Notes under the pieces: generated by a model | Told to the model about the DNA's origin: nothing | The model's database searches: none | The model's input: the letters and a program-made list of their open reading frames with translations, nothing else | In this document: positions 26,498-36,409 of the stretch, in pieces | Layout of the letters: each line of letters begins with the position of its first letter | How positions within the stretch are numbered: the stretch's first letter is position 1 | Source: an uncultured Burkholderiales bacterium | GTDB taxonomy: Bacteria > Pseudomonadota > Gammaproteobacteria > Burkholderiales > Burkholderiaceae_D | Assembly: GCA_903836575.1 (NCBI GenBank) | Contig: CAILRJ010000355.1 | Span: forward strand, 1-46,451 | Length of the DNA: 46,451 nt | Reading direction: 5' to 3' | Made by a program: the position numbers and the translations under genes

Positions 26498-27808
26498 TTA
26501 GTCGCGGGTCAGCAACGCCTGCGCTGCAGCAACTCCGCTGCGTACGGCGGACTCAATCGTGGCGGGATAGGCATTGGCGGTGTAGTCGCCGGCCAGTTTC
26601 AAGCCTGACAAGGGGGTGTGACTATCCGGACGCAGCAAACCCGGCGTGCAGCTGAACGTGGCGCGTTTTTCGGAAATGACCTGACTCCATATCGGCATGG
26701 TCAGCTCCGGACGGGAAAATGCCTGCGCCAATTGCTGGCCGACGGCACTTGCCAGTGCCGCCTTGCCCTCGGCGATGGCTTCGTTCGAGGCACTGACGAC
26801 GACCGCAAACAGACCATCATGTCGCGTATCAAGCTGGCCACGATCGAATACGAACTGACCCCAGCGCTGCTGTTGAGGATCATCGATGAGCGCATGAAAC
26901 GGTTCGGGGAGCCGCCGGTCAGGAGGGTATTGCAGATAGCACGTCGTGATGGGCTCATAGGTCAATGCCTGCAGCGTAGTCACGTCGGTCAGCGGCGCCA
27001 GTAAGGTGGCGGCATTGCCGATGTCGGTAGCCAGGACGACCTCGTCGGCATGATGGATAGCACCCGCACTCGTTAGTTGCCATCCCTGGTCACGTCGGGC
27101 GATGGCGGTGATGCGGGTGCCGGTCTGCATCTTGCCCAGGTGCTGTTCAATGAAGTGCGCAGCCTGATTCGGAAACAGGCTGCTCAGGTCGCAGCGAGGT
27201 AGCAGCATGTCCGAGTCGGATCGACGCGCGCCCAAACTGTCTTTCAGCACAGTGAGGAATACTTGCGCCGAGGCACGTTCCGGTGGTGTGTTGAGCGCGG
27301 CGATACACAGTGGCCGCCACATCAGCTGGATCAGCGTGACAGTCTGGTCGAAGCGTTCCAGCAGTTCCGTGACGCTGCAATCCATGTTGAGTTGCCAGTC
27401 CATCCAGCGCGCCGCCGACGAAAATCGCATCAGCGCCAGTTTGTCGGTGCGGGTGAGTCCGCGGGCTCGCCACAAGGCAACTGCCAGGTGTAACGGTGCC
27501 GGTAAGGCAGCGGCAACGAAGTCCATGCCGGTTCCTGGCGGGTAGCGCATTTGCAAGGGCAGGCGCAACAACGCGGTATCGGGGTCGATGCCAACCTGAC
27601 GCATCAGGCGCAGCGACTCACGGTAGGCTCCTAACAGGATGTGCTGACCATTGTCGAGTGACAGGCCCTGGAGGGTGACTTGCCGTGCACGGCCGCCCGG
27701 CGTGCGGGCCGCCTCGAATAACGTAACGCGACGACCGGCTGCAGCCAGTTCGACGGCGGCGGCACAGCCAGCCCACCCAGCACCGATGACGGCAGTGTGT
27801 ATCGTCAT
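26498..27808 (-). CDS. hpnE: Hydroxysqualene dehydroxylase HpnE
   Basis: MTIHTAVIGAGWAGCAAAVELAAAGRRVTLFEAARTPGGRARQVTLQGLSLDNGQHILLGAYRESLRLMRQVG; FAD amine-oxidase-like, adjacent to hpnD and hpnC. Confidence 0.93.
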   Translation of the reverse strand: MTIHTAVIGAGWAGCAAAVELAAAGRRVTLFEAARTPGGRARQVTLQGLSLDNGQHILLGAYRESLRLMRQVGIDPDTALLRLPLQMRYPPGTGMDFVAAALPAPLHLAVALWRARGLTRTDKLALMRFSSAARWMDWQLNMDCSVTELLERFDQTVTLIQLMWRPLCIAALNTPPERASAQVFLTVLKDSLGARRSDSDMLLPRCDLSSLFPNQAAHFIEQHLGKMQTGTRITAIARRDQGWQLTSAGAIHHADEVVLATDIGNAATLLAPLTDVTTLQALTYEPITTCYLQYPPDRRLPEPFHALIDDPQQQRWGQFVFDRGQLDTRHDGLFAVVVSASNEAIAEGKAALASAVGQQLAQAFSRPELTMPIWSQVISEKRATFSCTPGLLRPDSHTPLSGLKLAGDYTANAYPATIESAVRSGVAAAQALLTRD

Positions 27809-27815
27809 CGAGCGG

Positions 27816-28649
27816 TCATCCGCGGATATAGGTACGCCACGCCAGCCACAGCTTGCGGATTGGCGTGAGCGAAATGCGCTGCTTCAGTACATGGAATCCA
27901 TCGTGTTCGATTTCCGACAGCAGGGCGCGATAAATCGCCGACATCATCAGGCCCGGTCGCTGGCTGCGCCGGTCGGCGGCCGGCAGCAGTGCCAATGCTT
28001 CATCGTAGGCACTTTGAGCCCGGCGGACCTGGAAGCGCATCAGGTTTTCGAACTGCTCGTTGTGACGGGCATTGAGCAGGTCTGCTGCCGTCACGCCGAA
28101 TTGCTGCAGTTCGTTGACCGGCAGGTAGATCCGGCCGATACGGGCATCTTCGCCGACGTCGCGGATGATGTTGGTGAGCTGGAATGCCAGCCCGAGTTTT
28201 TCGGCGTAGAGCAGTGTCTGCTTGTCGGTATAGCCAAAAATGCTGGCTGACAGGATCCCGACCACGCCGGCGACATGCCAGCAGTATTTTTGCAACCCGA
28301 TGTAATCGAGGTAGCGGGTTTGATCCAGATCCATTTCCATGCCATCGATGATGGCGAGTAAATGCTGGCCATCAAGCTGGTAGGTTGCCATGTGGGGTTG
28401 CAATGCCAGCGTGACCGGATGGGTTGGCGTACCGGCCAGCATCGCGCCGATTTCGCTGCGCCACCAGTGCAGCTTGGTGCGGGCGATGCCGACATCGGTA
28501 CATTCATCGACGGTGTCGTCGACTTCACGGCAAAACGCATACAGCGCCGTAATCGCCCGTCGGCGCTCGGCTGGCAGGAATAAAAAGCTGTAATAAAAAC
28601 TGGAGCCGCTTTGCGCGGCTTTTTGTTGACAGTACTCGTCTGGAGACAT
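27816..28649 (-). CDS. hpnD: Presqualene diphosphate synthase HpnD
   Basis: SGSSFYYSFLFLPAERRRAITALYAFCREVDDTVDEC, FQLTNIIRDVGEDARIGRIYLP. Confidence 0.93.
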   Translation of the reverse strand: MSPDEYCQQKAAQSGSSFYYSFLFLPAERRRAITALYAFCREVDDTVDECTDVGIARTKLHWWRSEIGAMLAGTPTHPVTLALQPHMATYQLDGQHLLAIIDGMEMDLDQTRYLDYIGLQKYCWHVAGVVGILSASIFGYTDKQTLLYAEKLGLAFQLTNIIRDVGEDARIGRIYLPVNELQQFGVTAADLLNARHNEQFENLMRFQVRRAQSAYDEALALLPAADRRSQRPGLMMSAIYRALLSEIEHDGFHVLKQRISLTPIRKLWLAWRTYIRG

Positions 28650-28731
28650 GGATGCGCCGGGCAGGAATCGAAGCCGCTATGCTAGCCGACCACGCCGATA
28701 CCGACAAACCTTATGTCGATACCAGCAGTAT

Positions 28732-29541
28732 TTACATGCGCAGTGCACGCCATAGAAGGCGCAGGTAGTCGGTTTTGCGCAGCGTGGGACGCTGGCGAAA
28801 GACATCGTAATCGACCGCTTCGATCGTGGCGAGGATATGCAATCCGCCTTGCACCACCAGTCGTAATTCCCAGCCGATCCGGCCCGGCAAGCGCAACGCC
28901 AGCGGCGCGCCGGCCAGCAGCAAAGCGCGCGCGCGATCGATTTCGAAGGCCATCAACTGGCGCCAGGCGTCATCGACACGCTGTTCAGTCAGCTGGGTTT
29001 CGCTGACACCGAAACGGGACAGGTCTTCCAGCGGCAAATAGATACGCGACTTCTGCCAGTCGATGGCGACGTCCTGCCAGAAGTTAATCAACTGTAGCGC
29101 GCTGCAAATTGCATCCGATTGCGCCAGGTTACGTGCGTCGGCCGCGCCATACAAATGCAGCATCAGCGCACCGACCGGATTGGCCGAGCGGCGGCAGTAA
29201 TCCAGCAGCGTCGTGAAATCGGTATAACGCGTCGTCACGACATCCTGCCGGAACGCCGACAGCAAGTTGCGCATTGGCGTCAGTGGCAATTGCCAGTCGT
29301 GCACGACGTCGTGGAGCTTGCGAAATAGTGGTTCGGCCGGTGTCCCGCCTGCGGCAATCAGGTCGAGTTGCGCTTCATAGGTATCGAGTGCGGCAATGCG
29401 TTCGTGCGGAGCGGCATCGCCCTCGTCGGCGATGTCATCGGCGCTGCGGGCGAACGCATAAATGGCTTCGACCGGCGGGCGCAGCCGGGCCGGAAGCAGG
29501 ATGGAGGCAACCGGAAAGTTTTCGTAATGATCGACGGCCAT
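28732..29541 (-). CDS. hpnC: Hydroxysqualene synthase-type protein HpnC
   Basis: MAVDHYENFPVASILLPARLRPPVEAIYAFARSADDIADEGD, LINFWQDVAIDWQKSRIYLP. Start at MAVDHYENF (29541), not the ORF-track start at 29646. Confidence 0.92.
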   Translation of the reverse strand: MAVDHYENFPVASILLPARLRPPVEAIYAFARSADDIADEGDAAPHERIAALDTYEAQLDLIAAGGTPAEPLFRKLHDVVHDWQLPLTPMRNLLSAFRQDVVTTRYTDFTTLLDYCRRSANPVGALMLHLYGAADARNLAQSDAICSALQLINFWQDVAIDWQKSRIYLPLEDLSRFGVSETQLTEQRVDDAWRQLMAFEIDRARALLLAGAPLALRLPGRIGWELRLVVQGGLHILATIEAVDYDVFRQRPTLRKTDYLRLLWRALRM

Positions 29542-29597
29542 GCAGGTTTTCTCCAAGCCAGAAAGGAGTTTGAAAAAATCAGTCGGAGTTTTGTAAT

Positions 29598-29623
29598 AAT
29601 TACTAACCGATTGGTCAGTAATT
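29598..29623. promoter_or_regulatory. TetR-type operator-like palindrome
   Basis: aattactaaccga|ttggtcagtaatt; half-sites match as inverted repeats at 11 of 13 positions. Lies between hpnC and the efflux MFP gene. Confidence 0.7.
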
Positions 29624-29712
29624 GTTTTAAGCTCCGAGCGGTACAAGAAGTACTGGTGAAAACTCCCGTTCCCAGTGTTTCTTTTTGAGCCCGCATCATA
29701 AAGGAAAGCACC

Positions 29713-30852
29713 TTGACCTCCTGCCTCAATTCCTCCCGTTTTTCCGTCGCTCCCATGGCTGCGGTCGTACTGGCGCTGGTACTGCTCGCCGGCTGTTCCA
29801 AACCGATCGAAAAAACCGAAGATATCCGGCCTGTTCGCGCCATGAAGCTGGTCGCCGCCGATGCGGATGCGAAGGCCGAGTTTTCCGGTGATGTTCGCCC
29901 GCGTATCGAATCCCGTCTCGGCTTTCGTGTCGGCGGCAAAATCGTCGCGCGCAAGGTCGAGGTAGGTAGTCTGGTCAAGCGCGGGCAGATACTCATGCAG
30001 CTCGATCCGCAGGATTTACAACTGGCGCAATTGCAGTCGGCGGCCGTGTTGAAGGCCGCACAAAGCAATCGTGACCTGGCCCGTGCCGAGCAGCAGCGCT
30101 ATGAAGATTTGCGGGCGCGTAATTTTGTTAGCCAGGCCGTGCTGGATGCCAAGCAAACTGCTTTCCAGGCGGCGCAGGCCAGTTTCGATCAGGCGACTGC
30201 TGCGGCGCGCAATCAAATTAATCAGACCGGTTACGCTACGCTGATCGCCAATGCCGACGGTGTCGTCACGGGTATCGATGCGGAAGCTGGTCAGGTTGTC
30301 GCGGCGGGTACGCCGGTGTTGCGGATCGCGGAGACCCGCGACAAAGATGTGGTCATTGGTATTCCCGAGGATCAGGTGGAATTATTGCGCCGGGTGGACG
30401 ACATCCGGATCCACGTCTGGGCCAATCCGGATACGGTGATTCAGGGGAAATTACGTGAATTATCACCCATTGCCGATCCGGTCTCGCGTACTTTTACCGC
30501 CCGCATTGCGTTGCCGGTTGAGGCCGTCGAGGTGCGTTTAGGCATGACGGCCTATGTCACCTTTGTCAGCAAAATCCCGCAAGGAATGATCCGTGTCCCG
30601 CTCAACGCGTTGGTGCGCAACCAACCGAACACGGCCGTCTGGGTCATTGACAAGGGCATCGTCAGCCTGGTGCCGGTGCAAGTCGTCGGTCCTGCCGGCA
30701 ACGACATGTTGTTGTCTGGCGGTGTTTCTGCCGGTCAGGTCATCGTCACCGCCGGAGTCAACTTGCTCAAATCCGGCCAGAAAGTCACCATCCTCAATGA
30801 CGACCTTGCCGTGCGCGATGCGGCCTTGCTGCAGGCCGGGGCGACCAAATGA
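29713..30852 (+). CDS. RND efflux transporter periplasmic adaptor subunit (lipoprotein, HlyD/MFP family)
   Basis: AAVVLALVLLAGCSKP lipobox, ESRLGFRVGGKIVARKVEVGSLVKRGQILMQLDPQDLQLAQ, VVTGIDAEAGQVVAAGTPVLRIAE. TTG start after an AAGGAA-like RBS. Confidence 0.92.
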   Translation: MTSCLNSSRFSVAPMAAVVLALVLLAGCSKPIEKTEDIRPVRAMKLVAADADAKAEFSGDVRPRIESRLGFRVGGKIVARKVEVGSLVKRGQILMQLDPQDLQLAQLQSAAVLKAAQSNRDLARAEQQRYEDLRARNFVSQAVLDAKQTAFQAAQASFDQATAAARNQINQTGYATLIANADGVVTGIDAEAGQVVAAGTPVLRIAETRDKDVVIGIPEDQVELLRRVDDIRIHVWANPDTVIQGKLRELSPIADPVSRTFTARIALPVEAVEVRLGMTAYVTFVSKIPQGMIRVPLNALVRNQPNTAVWVIDKGIVSLVPVQVVGPAGNDMLLSGGVSAGQVIVTAGVNLLKSGQKVTILNDDLAVRDAALLQAGATK

Positions 30853-33800
30853 AAGGCGGATTCAACCTCTCGCGCTGGGCACTCGAACACATTCCGCTAA
30901 CACGTTATCTGATGGCAGTGCTGCTGATCGGCGGCATGCTCAGCTATGCCCGGTTGGGCCAGGACGAAGATCCGCCATTCACGTTTCGTGCCATGGTCGT
31001 GCGGGCGACCTGGCCCGGTGCGACCGCTTTACAGATGGCCGAGCAAGTCGCTGACAAGCTCGAAAAAAAACTGCAGGAAACACCTTACATTGACAAGATC
31101 CGTAGCTACTCGAAGCCCGGAGAAACCACCATCATCCTGCAACTGCGCGAATCGACGCCGCCCAAAGAAACGGCCGCTTCGTGGTATCAGGTACGCAAGA
31201 AAATCGGCGATATTCGCGCCACCTTGCCGGCGGGTGTCAACGGCCCGTTCTTCAACGACGAGTTCGGCGATACCTACGGTTCGATCGTCGCTCTTTCCGG
31301 CGACGGCTTTACGTATGCCGAAGTAAAGGACTATGCCGACTTTGTGCGCCAGCAGTTGTTGCGGGTGAACTCGGTCGCCAAGGTGGAGTTGTTCGGTGTT
31401 CAGGACGAACGCATCACGATCGAGTTTTCACAAAAAAAATTCGCCCAGTTAGGTATCACGATTGATAGCGTGGTCGCACAACTGGCGGCGCAAAACTCGG
31501 TCGAGGGAACCGGTATTCTGGTGACGCCGACCGATAACCTGCAGGTGCGCGTCACTGGCGCGCTGATGACGGTCAAGGACCTGCAGGAACTTGATCTGCG
31601 CGCCAATGGCACCAGTTTCAAGCTCGGAGACTTCGCCATGATCCGGCGCGAGTACCGCGATCCGCCGCAAGACAAGATGCGCTTCAATGGCAAGGATGTG
31701 ATCGGTCTCGGCATTTCGATGGAAAAGGGCGGCAACATCATCGAACTCGGAAAGAGTCTTGACACGACGCTCGCGGCGGTTAAAGCCAAGTTGCCGGTGG
31801 GCGTTGAGTTATCGCGGGTGGCCGATCAGCCGAAGGCCGTCATTGCCTCGGTCAGCGAATTCCTGCACACGCTGGTTGAGGCGGTGCTGATCGTGCTGGC
31901 AGTCAGTTTCCTGGCGCTGGGATTGCACACTAAACCTTTTCGGCTCGACATCCGTCCCGGTCTGGTGGTCGGTCTGACGATACCGCTGGTTTTAGCGATC
32001 ACGTTCCTGTTCATGCGCATTCTTGATATCGACCTGCACAAGATTTCGCTGGGTGCGCTGATCATTGCCCTGGGCTTATTGGTTGACGATGCCATCATCG
32101 CCGTTGAAATGATGGTGCGCAAAATGGAGGAAGGATTTTCGCGGTTCGATGCAGCCACTTTTGCCTACACTTCAACGGCGATGCCAATGCTGACCGGTAC
32201 GCTGATCACGGCGGCTGGATTCCTGCCCATCGGCCTGGCCAAGTCGACGGCCGGCGAATATACGTTTTCGATGTTTTCGGTCAATTCGCTGGCACTGCTG
32301 ATTTCATGGCTGGTGGCCGTTATCTTTACCCCTTATATTGGATATGTCCTGCTCAGGGTCAAGCCAGTTGCCGGCGCCGATGCCCACCATGAATTGTTCA
32401 ATACACCGATGTATAACCGGTTCCGCAAGACGGTCAACTGGTGTGTCGAATGGCGCAAGACGACGATCCTGTTAACACTGGCCGCGTTTGGATTGGGCGT
32501 GTTTGGCTTCAAGTTCATCGAGCAACAATTTTTCCCTGACTCCAGTCGCACCGAGCTGATGGTGGAACTCTGGCTGCCGGAAGGTTCGGCTTTCAGGGCA
32601 ACGGAAGCGCAGGCAAAAAAATTCGAAGCCTTCATTCAAAAGCAGGACGGCGTCGAAAGCGTCACCAGTTATGTCGGTACTGGCAGCCCGCGCTTTTATC
32701 TGCCGCTGGACCAGATTTTTCCGCAGACCAACGTGTCGCAAATCGTCGTCCTGGCCAAAGATCTGAAAGCACGTGAAGCTTTGCGCTTGAAGATTGTTGC
32801 AATCTTCAAAGCGGATTTCCCTGAGGTGCGCGGTCGCGTCAAGCTGTTGCCAAACGGACCGCCAGTGCCCTATCCGGTGCAGTTTCGTGTCACCGGCACG
32901 GAAGTAACAAAGGTCAGGGCGATTGCGGATCAGGTCAAGGAGATCATGCGTGCGAACCCGAATGCGATCGGTGTCAACGATAACTGGAACGAGTCGGTCA
33001 AGGTTTTGCGGATCGATCTGGATCAGGAAAAAATGCGCGCGGTTGGCGTGACCTCGCAGACAGTCATGCGTGCAGCCAACACGCTGTTGAGCGGATCGAC
33101 GGTCGGCCAATATCGTGATGGCAATCGCTTGATCGATATCGTCATCCGGCAACCCGTCGATGAGCGGTCGACGATTTCTGCACTGGATCAGGCCAATATC
33201 CCGACGGCCAGCGGCAAGTCGGTGCCACTGTCACAGCTCGCACGTGCCCGGTTTGTCTGGGAACCCGGAGTGATCTGGCGCGAAGGACGTGAATGGGCTG
33301 TGACCGTGCAATCTGATGTGGCCGATGGCATTCAGGGGCCAACGGTATCGAATCAGATCAATCCTCAGCTCGCGACGTTGCGCGCTGGTCTGCCGGCGGG
33401 CTACAAAATCGATCTGGCCGGTGCGGCTGCCGATAGCGGCAAGGCACAGGAGTCCATTGCTGCCAATGTGCCACTGGTAATCTTTATTATCTTCACGTTG
33501 CTGATGTTGCAGCTGCACAGTTTTTCACGCTCGCTGTTGGTATTTTTGACCGGACCTCTCGGTGTGGCCGGCGCGGCGATGGCCTTGTTACTGCTGCAGC
33601 GGCCGTTCGGCTTCGTCGCGCAACTCGGCGTGATTGCGCTTTTCGGGATGATCATCCGCAACTCGGTGATCCTGATTGACCAGATCGAGCAGGATATCGC
33701 CGCCGGTGCGGCCCCATGGAATGCAATTGTCGAATCGGCCGTGCGACGCTGCCGGCCAATCATTCTGACTGCCGCCGCAGCGGTACTGGCCATGATCCCG

Positions 33801-33938
33801 CTGTCACGCTCGGTATTCTGGGGGCCGATGGCGGTGGCCATCATGGGCGGTTTGATCGTCGCTACCGCGCTAACGCTGTTGTTCTTGCCGGCGTTGTATG
33901 CGGCGTGGTTCAGGGTCAAAAAACCCTCCCCGACGTGA
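30849..33938 (+). CDS. RND efflux transporter permease subunit (AcrB/HAE family)
   Basis: 1029 aa; GLLVDDAIIAVEMMVRKMEEG, two large TM bundles, FGMIIRNSVILIDQIEQD. ATGA overlap with the adaptor gene. Confidence 0.95.
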   Translation: MKGGFNLSRWALEHIPLTRYLMAVLLIGGMLSYARLGQDEDPPFTFRAMVVRATWPGATALQMAEQVADKLEKKLQETPYIDKIRSYSKPGETTIILQLRESTPPKETAASWYQVRKKIGDIRATLPAGVNGPFFNDEFGDTYGSIVALSGDGFTYAEVKDYADFVRQQLLRVNSVAKVELFGVQDERITIEFSQKKFAQLGITIDSVVAQLAAQNSVEGTGILVTPTDNLQVRVTGALMTVKDLQELDLRANGTSFKLGDFAMIRREYRDPPQDKMRFNGKDVIGLGISMEKGGNIIELGKSLDTTLAAVKAKLPVGVELSRVADQPKAVIASVSEFLHTLVEAVLIVLAVSFLALGLHTKPFRLDIRPGLVVGLTIPLVLAITFLFMRILDIDLHKISLGALIIALGLLVDDAIIAVEMMVRKMEEGFSRFDAATFAYTSTAMPMLTGTLITAAGFLPIGLAKSTAGEYTFSMFSVNSLALLISWLVAVIFTPYIGYVLLRVKPVAGADAHHELFNTPMYNRFRKTVNWCVEWRKTTILLTLAAFGLGVFGFKFIEQQFFPDSSRTELMVELWLPEGSAFRATEAQAKKFEAFIQKQDGVESVTSYVGTGSPRFYLPLDQIFPQTNVSQIVVLAKDLKAREALRLKIVAIFKADFPEVRGRVKLLPNGPPVPYPVQFRVTGTEVTKVRAIADQVKEIMRANPNAIGVNDNWNESVKVLRIDLDQEKMRAVGVTSQTVMRAANTLLSGSTVGQYRDGNRLIDIVIRQPVDERSTISALDQANIPTASGKSVPLSQLARARFVWEPGVIWREGREWAVTVQSDVADGIQGPTVSNQINPQLATLRAGLPAGYKIDLAGAAADSGKAQESIAANVPLVIFIIFTLLMLQLHSFSRSLLVFLTGPLGVAGAAMALLLLQRPFGFVAQLGVIALFGMIIRNSVILIDQIEQDIAAGAAPWNAIVESAVRRCRPIILTAAAAVLAMIPLSRSVFWGPMAVAIMGGLIVATALTLLFLPALYAAWFRVKKPSPT

Positions 33939-34055
33939 TTACTTCTGGCTGGCGCGGTGCTGCAATGAGCGTCGCGCCAAAAATCACGGCGTGCTGGAAT
34001 AAAATCCAGTAAAATCACCGACTGATGTAGACCGGCCTCTGGCAAAGGCAGTTGA

Positions 34056-34087
34056 AGGCGACCATATTTACCTCAGGGTCGCTTTTT
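34056..34087 (+). terminator. Rho-independent terminator after the RND operon
   Basis: gcgacc (34058-34063) / ggtcgc (34077-34082) followed by TTTTT. Confidence 0.6.
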
Positions 34088-34110
34088 GCTTTTGGCAGGT
34101 GGACATTCCC

Positions 34111-34197
34111 GCGAGGATGGCGAAATTGGTAGACGCACCAGGTTTAGGTCCTGACGCCAGTAATGGTGTGGGGGTTCGAGTCCCCCTCCTCGCACCA
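34111..34197 (+). tRNA. tRNA-Leu (anticodon TAG)
   Basis: gcgaggatggcgaaattggtagacgcaccaggtttaggtcctgacgcc...ggttcgagtccccctcctcgcacca: paired acceptor stem, anticodon loop with TAG, long variable arm, encoded CCA. Confidence 0.96.
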
Positions 34198-34228
34198 CAG
34201 AATTCTTTTTATAATTTGGACGATTCAC

Positions 34229-35581
34229 ATGGCAACTGCTGTCGAAACCCTCGAAAAACTTGAGCGCCGCATCACGATCACGGTCCCTTTGGCAGATGTC
34301 CAGGCCGAAGTCGAAAAGCGCCTGAAAGTACGCGCTAAATCCGCCAAGGCACCTGGCTTTCGCCCAGGCAAAGTGCCAATGAAAATGGTTGCTGCCCAGT
34401 TTGGTTATCAGGTTGAAACTGAAGTCCTGAATGACAAAGTTGGTCGCGCTTTTAACGATGCTGCCAACGAAAACAAACTACGGGTTGCCGGATACCCACG
34501 TATCGAGCCGAAAGCTGCCGGTGAAGATGCCGTAGAAGGCACGATTGTTTTCGAAGCGACTTTTGAAATCTATCCTGAAGTCAAAGTCGGTGACCTCACA
34601 ACTACTGAAGTCGAAAAAACCGTCACTGAAGTGACCGATGCAGAAATTGACAAGACCATCGAGATCCTGCGCAAGCAGCGAGCTCACTTCCACGTCAAGG
34701 GCGAGCAGGATGCGCACGGCGACGGCGGTCCGGATCAGACAGCACAAAAAGACAACCGCGTAACGGTCGACTTCACCGGATCGATCGACGGTGTTGAATT
34801 CCCGGGCGGCAAGGCTGATGACTACGCCTTCGTTCTTGGTGAAGGCCGGATGCTGCCCGAATTTGAAGCAGCGATCACCGGACTGAAAGTTGGCGAATCG
34901 AAGTCATTCCCACTGGCCTTTCCAGCGGATTACCACGGCAAGGATGTCGCTGGAAAAACCGCTGAATTCACGATTACGCTGAAAAAACTCGAGTGGGCAC
35001 ACATGCCTGAAGTCGATGCCGAGTTTGCCATCACGTTGGGCGTTGAAGACGGTGACATTGCCAAGATGCGTGCTGATATCAAGGTCAACCTTGAGCGTGA
35101 AGTTGGTGGTCGCACCAAAGCTAAAACTAAAGATAGCGTGATGGATGCGCTGATCAAGTCAGCTGAACTCGACGTGCCAAATGCGCTGGTCGAACAAGAC
35201 GTCGAGCGCCTCGTCGAGATGACGCGTCAGGACATGCAGCAACGTGGAATGGATGTGAAGAGCATGCCGTTTCCGCCAGAGTTGTTTACTGCTCAGGCCG
35301 AACGCCGCGTACGCCTTGGTTTGATTCTGGCTGAAGTAGTAAAGACAAACAGCCTCCAAGCGACGGCAGACCAGGTCAAGGCGCAGGTTGAAGACTTTGC
35401 CAAGAGCTACGAAGACCCTCAGCAAGTGATGCAATATTATTTTAGCGACCGTAACCGTCTCGCTGAAGTCGAAGCCCTTGTATTGGAAGAAAACGTCGTC
35501 AACTACGTCTTGGGAAAATCAAAAGTGACGGAAAAATCTGTCGCCTTTGATGAATTGATGAGTAACAACGCACAGGCGTAA
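34229..35581 (+). CDS. tig: Trigger factor
   Basis: [33 protein letters not shown]...[18 protein letters not shown] domain [41 protein letters not shown] at 34229; the ORF-track start lies inside tRNA-Leu. Confidence 0.95.
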   Translation: MATAVETLEKLERRITITVPLADVQAEVEKRLKVRAKSAKAPGFRPGKVPMKMVAAQFGYQVETEVLNDKVGRAFNDAANENKLRVAGYPRIEPKAAGEDAVEGTIVFEATFEIYPEVKVGDLTTTEVEKTVTEVTDAEIDKTIEILRKQRAHFHVKGEQDAHGDGGPDQTAQKDNRVTVDFTGSIDGVEFPGGKADDYAFVLGEGRMLPEFEAAITGLKVGESKSFPLAFPADYHGKDVAGKTAEFTITLKKLEWAHMPEVDAEFAITLGVEDGDIAKMRADIKVNLEREVGGRTKAKTKDSVMDALIKSAELDVPNALVEQDVERLVEMTRQDMQQRGMDVKSMPFPPELFTAQAERRVRLGLILAEVVKTNSLQATADQVKAQVEDFAKSYEDPQQVMQYYFSDRNRLAEVEALVLEENVVNYVLGKSKVTEKSVAFDELMSNNAQA

Positions 35582-35616
35582 ATCGCCGTGTGCTCTCCAA
35601 AGGAAAGCAACTATTC

Positions 35617-36237
35617 ATGATGACAAGAAATTTTGCGATGGAACCACAGATGCTCGGCATGATCCCGATGGTGATCGAGCAGAGCGGACGCGGGGAACGG
35701 TCGTACGATATTTATTCGCGCTTGCTGAAAGAACGCGTCATTTTTCTCGTGGGCCCGGTCAATGACGGTGTGGCCAACCTGATCGTCGCGCAGCTGCTCT
35801 TCCTGGAGAGCGAAAATCCGGACAAGGATATTTCGCTATATATCAATTCACCCGGCGGGTCGGTCTCGGCCGGCATGGCAATCTTCGACACGATGCAGTT
35901 TATCAAGCCGAATGTCTCGACGTTGTGCACGGGATTGGCGGCATCGATGGGCGCTTTCCTGTTGGCTGCTGGTGCCAAGGGCAAGCGGTTCTCGTTGCCA
36001 AACTCGCGCATCATGATTCATCAGCCATCCGGTGGTGCGCAAGGTCAAGCAACTGACATTGAGATTCAGGCAAAGGAAATCCTTTACTTGCGCGAACGCC
36101 TGAACGGTATTCTTGCCGACAAGACCGGGCGCACTATCGAGGAAATTCGTCGGGATACCGAACGCGATAACTTCATGTCTGCTGATGAAGCAGAAAAGTA
36201 CGGCATGATCGATAAAGTTCTGACCACCCGCGAGTAA
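35617..36237 (+). CDS. clpP: ATP-dependent Clp protease proteolytic subunit
   Basis: [51 protein letters not shown] (Ser and His active-site motifs). RBS AAAGGAAAG upstream of ATG 35617. Confidence 0.96.
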   Translation: MMTRNFAMEPQMLGMIPMVIEQSGRGERSYDIYSRLLKERVIFLVGPVNDGVANLIVAQLLFLESENPDKDISLYINSPGGSVSAGMAIFDTMQFIKPNVSTLCTGLAASMGAFLLAAGAKGKRFSLPNSRIMIHQPSGGAQGQATDIEIQAKEILYLRERLNGILADKTGRTIEEIRRDTERDNFMSADEAEKYGMIDKVLTTRE

Positions 36238-36267
36238 CCTGCGACTAATACGGCTTTGGTCACACAG

Positions 36268-36299
36268 AACGCCCGGACAGTTAACCGTCTGGGCGTTTT
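36268..36299 (+). terminator. Rho-independent terminator after clpP
   Basis: aacgcccggac / gtctgggcgtt hairpin (one G-U wobble) with T run. Confidence 0.75.
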
Positions 36300-36409
36300 G
36301 TTTTCAGACGACGATGCCGACGCCCTCCCGCGACATTCTGATGCGTCGCCGTGACGGAAAATGATTTCGCAGGTAATATCAAACAAACCCCACCACCTTC
36401 AACTTCTCC

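Noticed and set aside
32472-33152. 226-aa minus-strand ORF within the RND permease
   Set aside because: Antisense shadow of a well-supported CDS.
34163-34228. N-terminal extension of trigger factor
   Set aside because: It starts inside tRNA-Leu; [14 protein letters not shown] at 34229 is the natural start.
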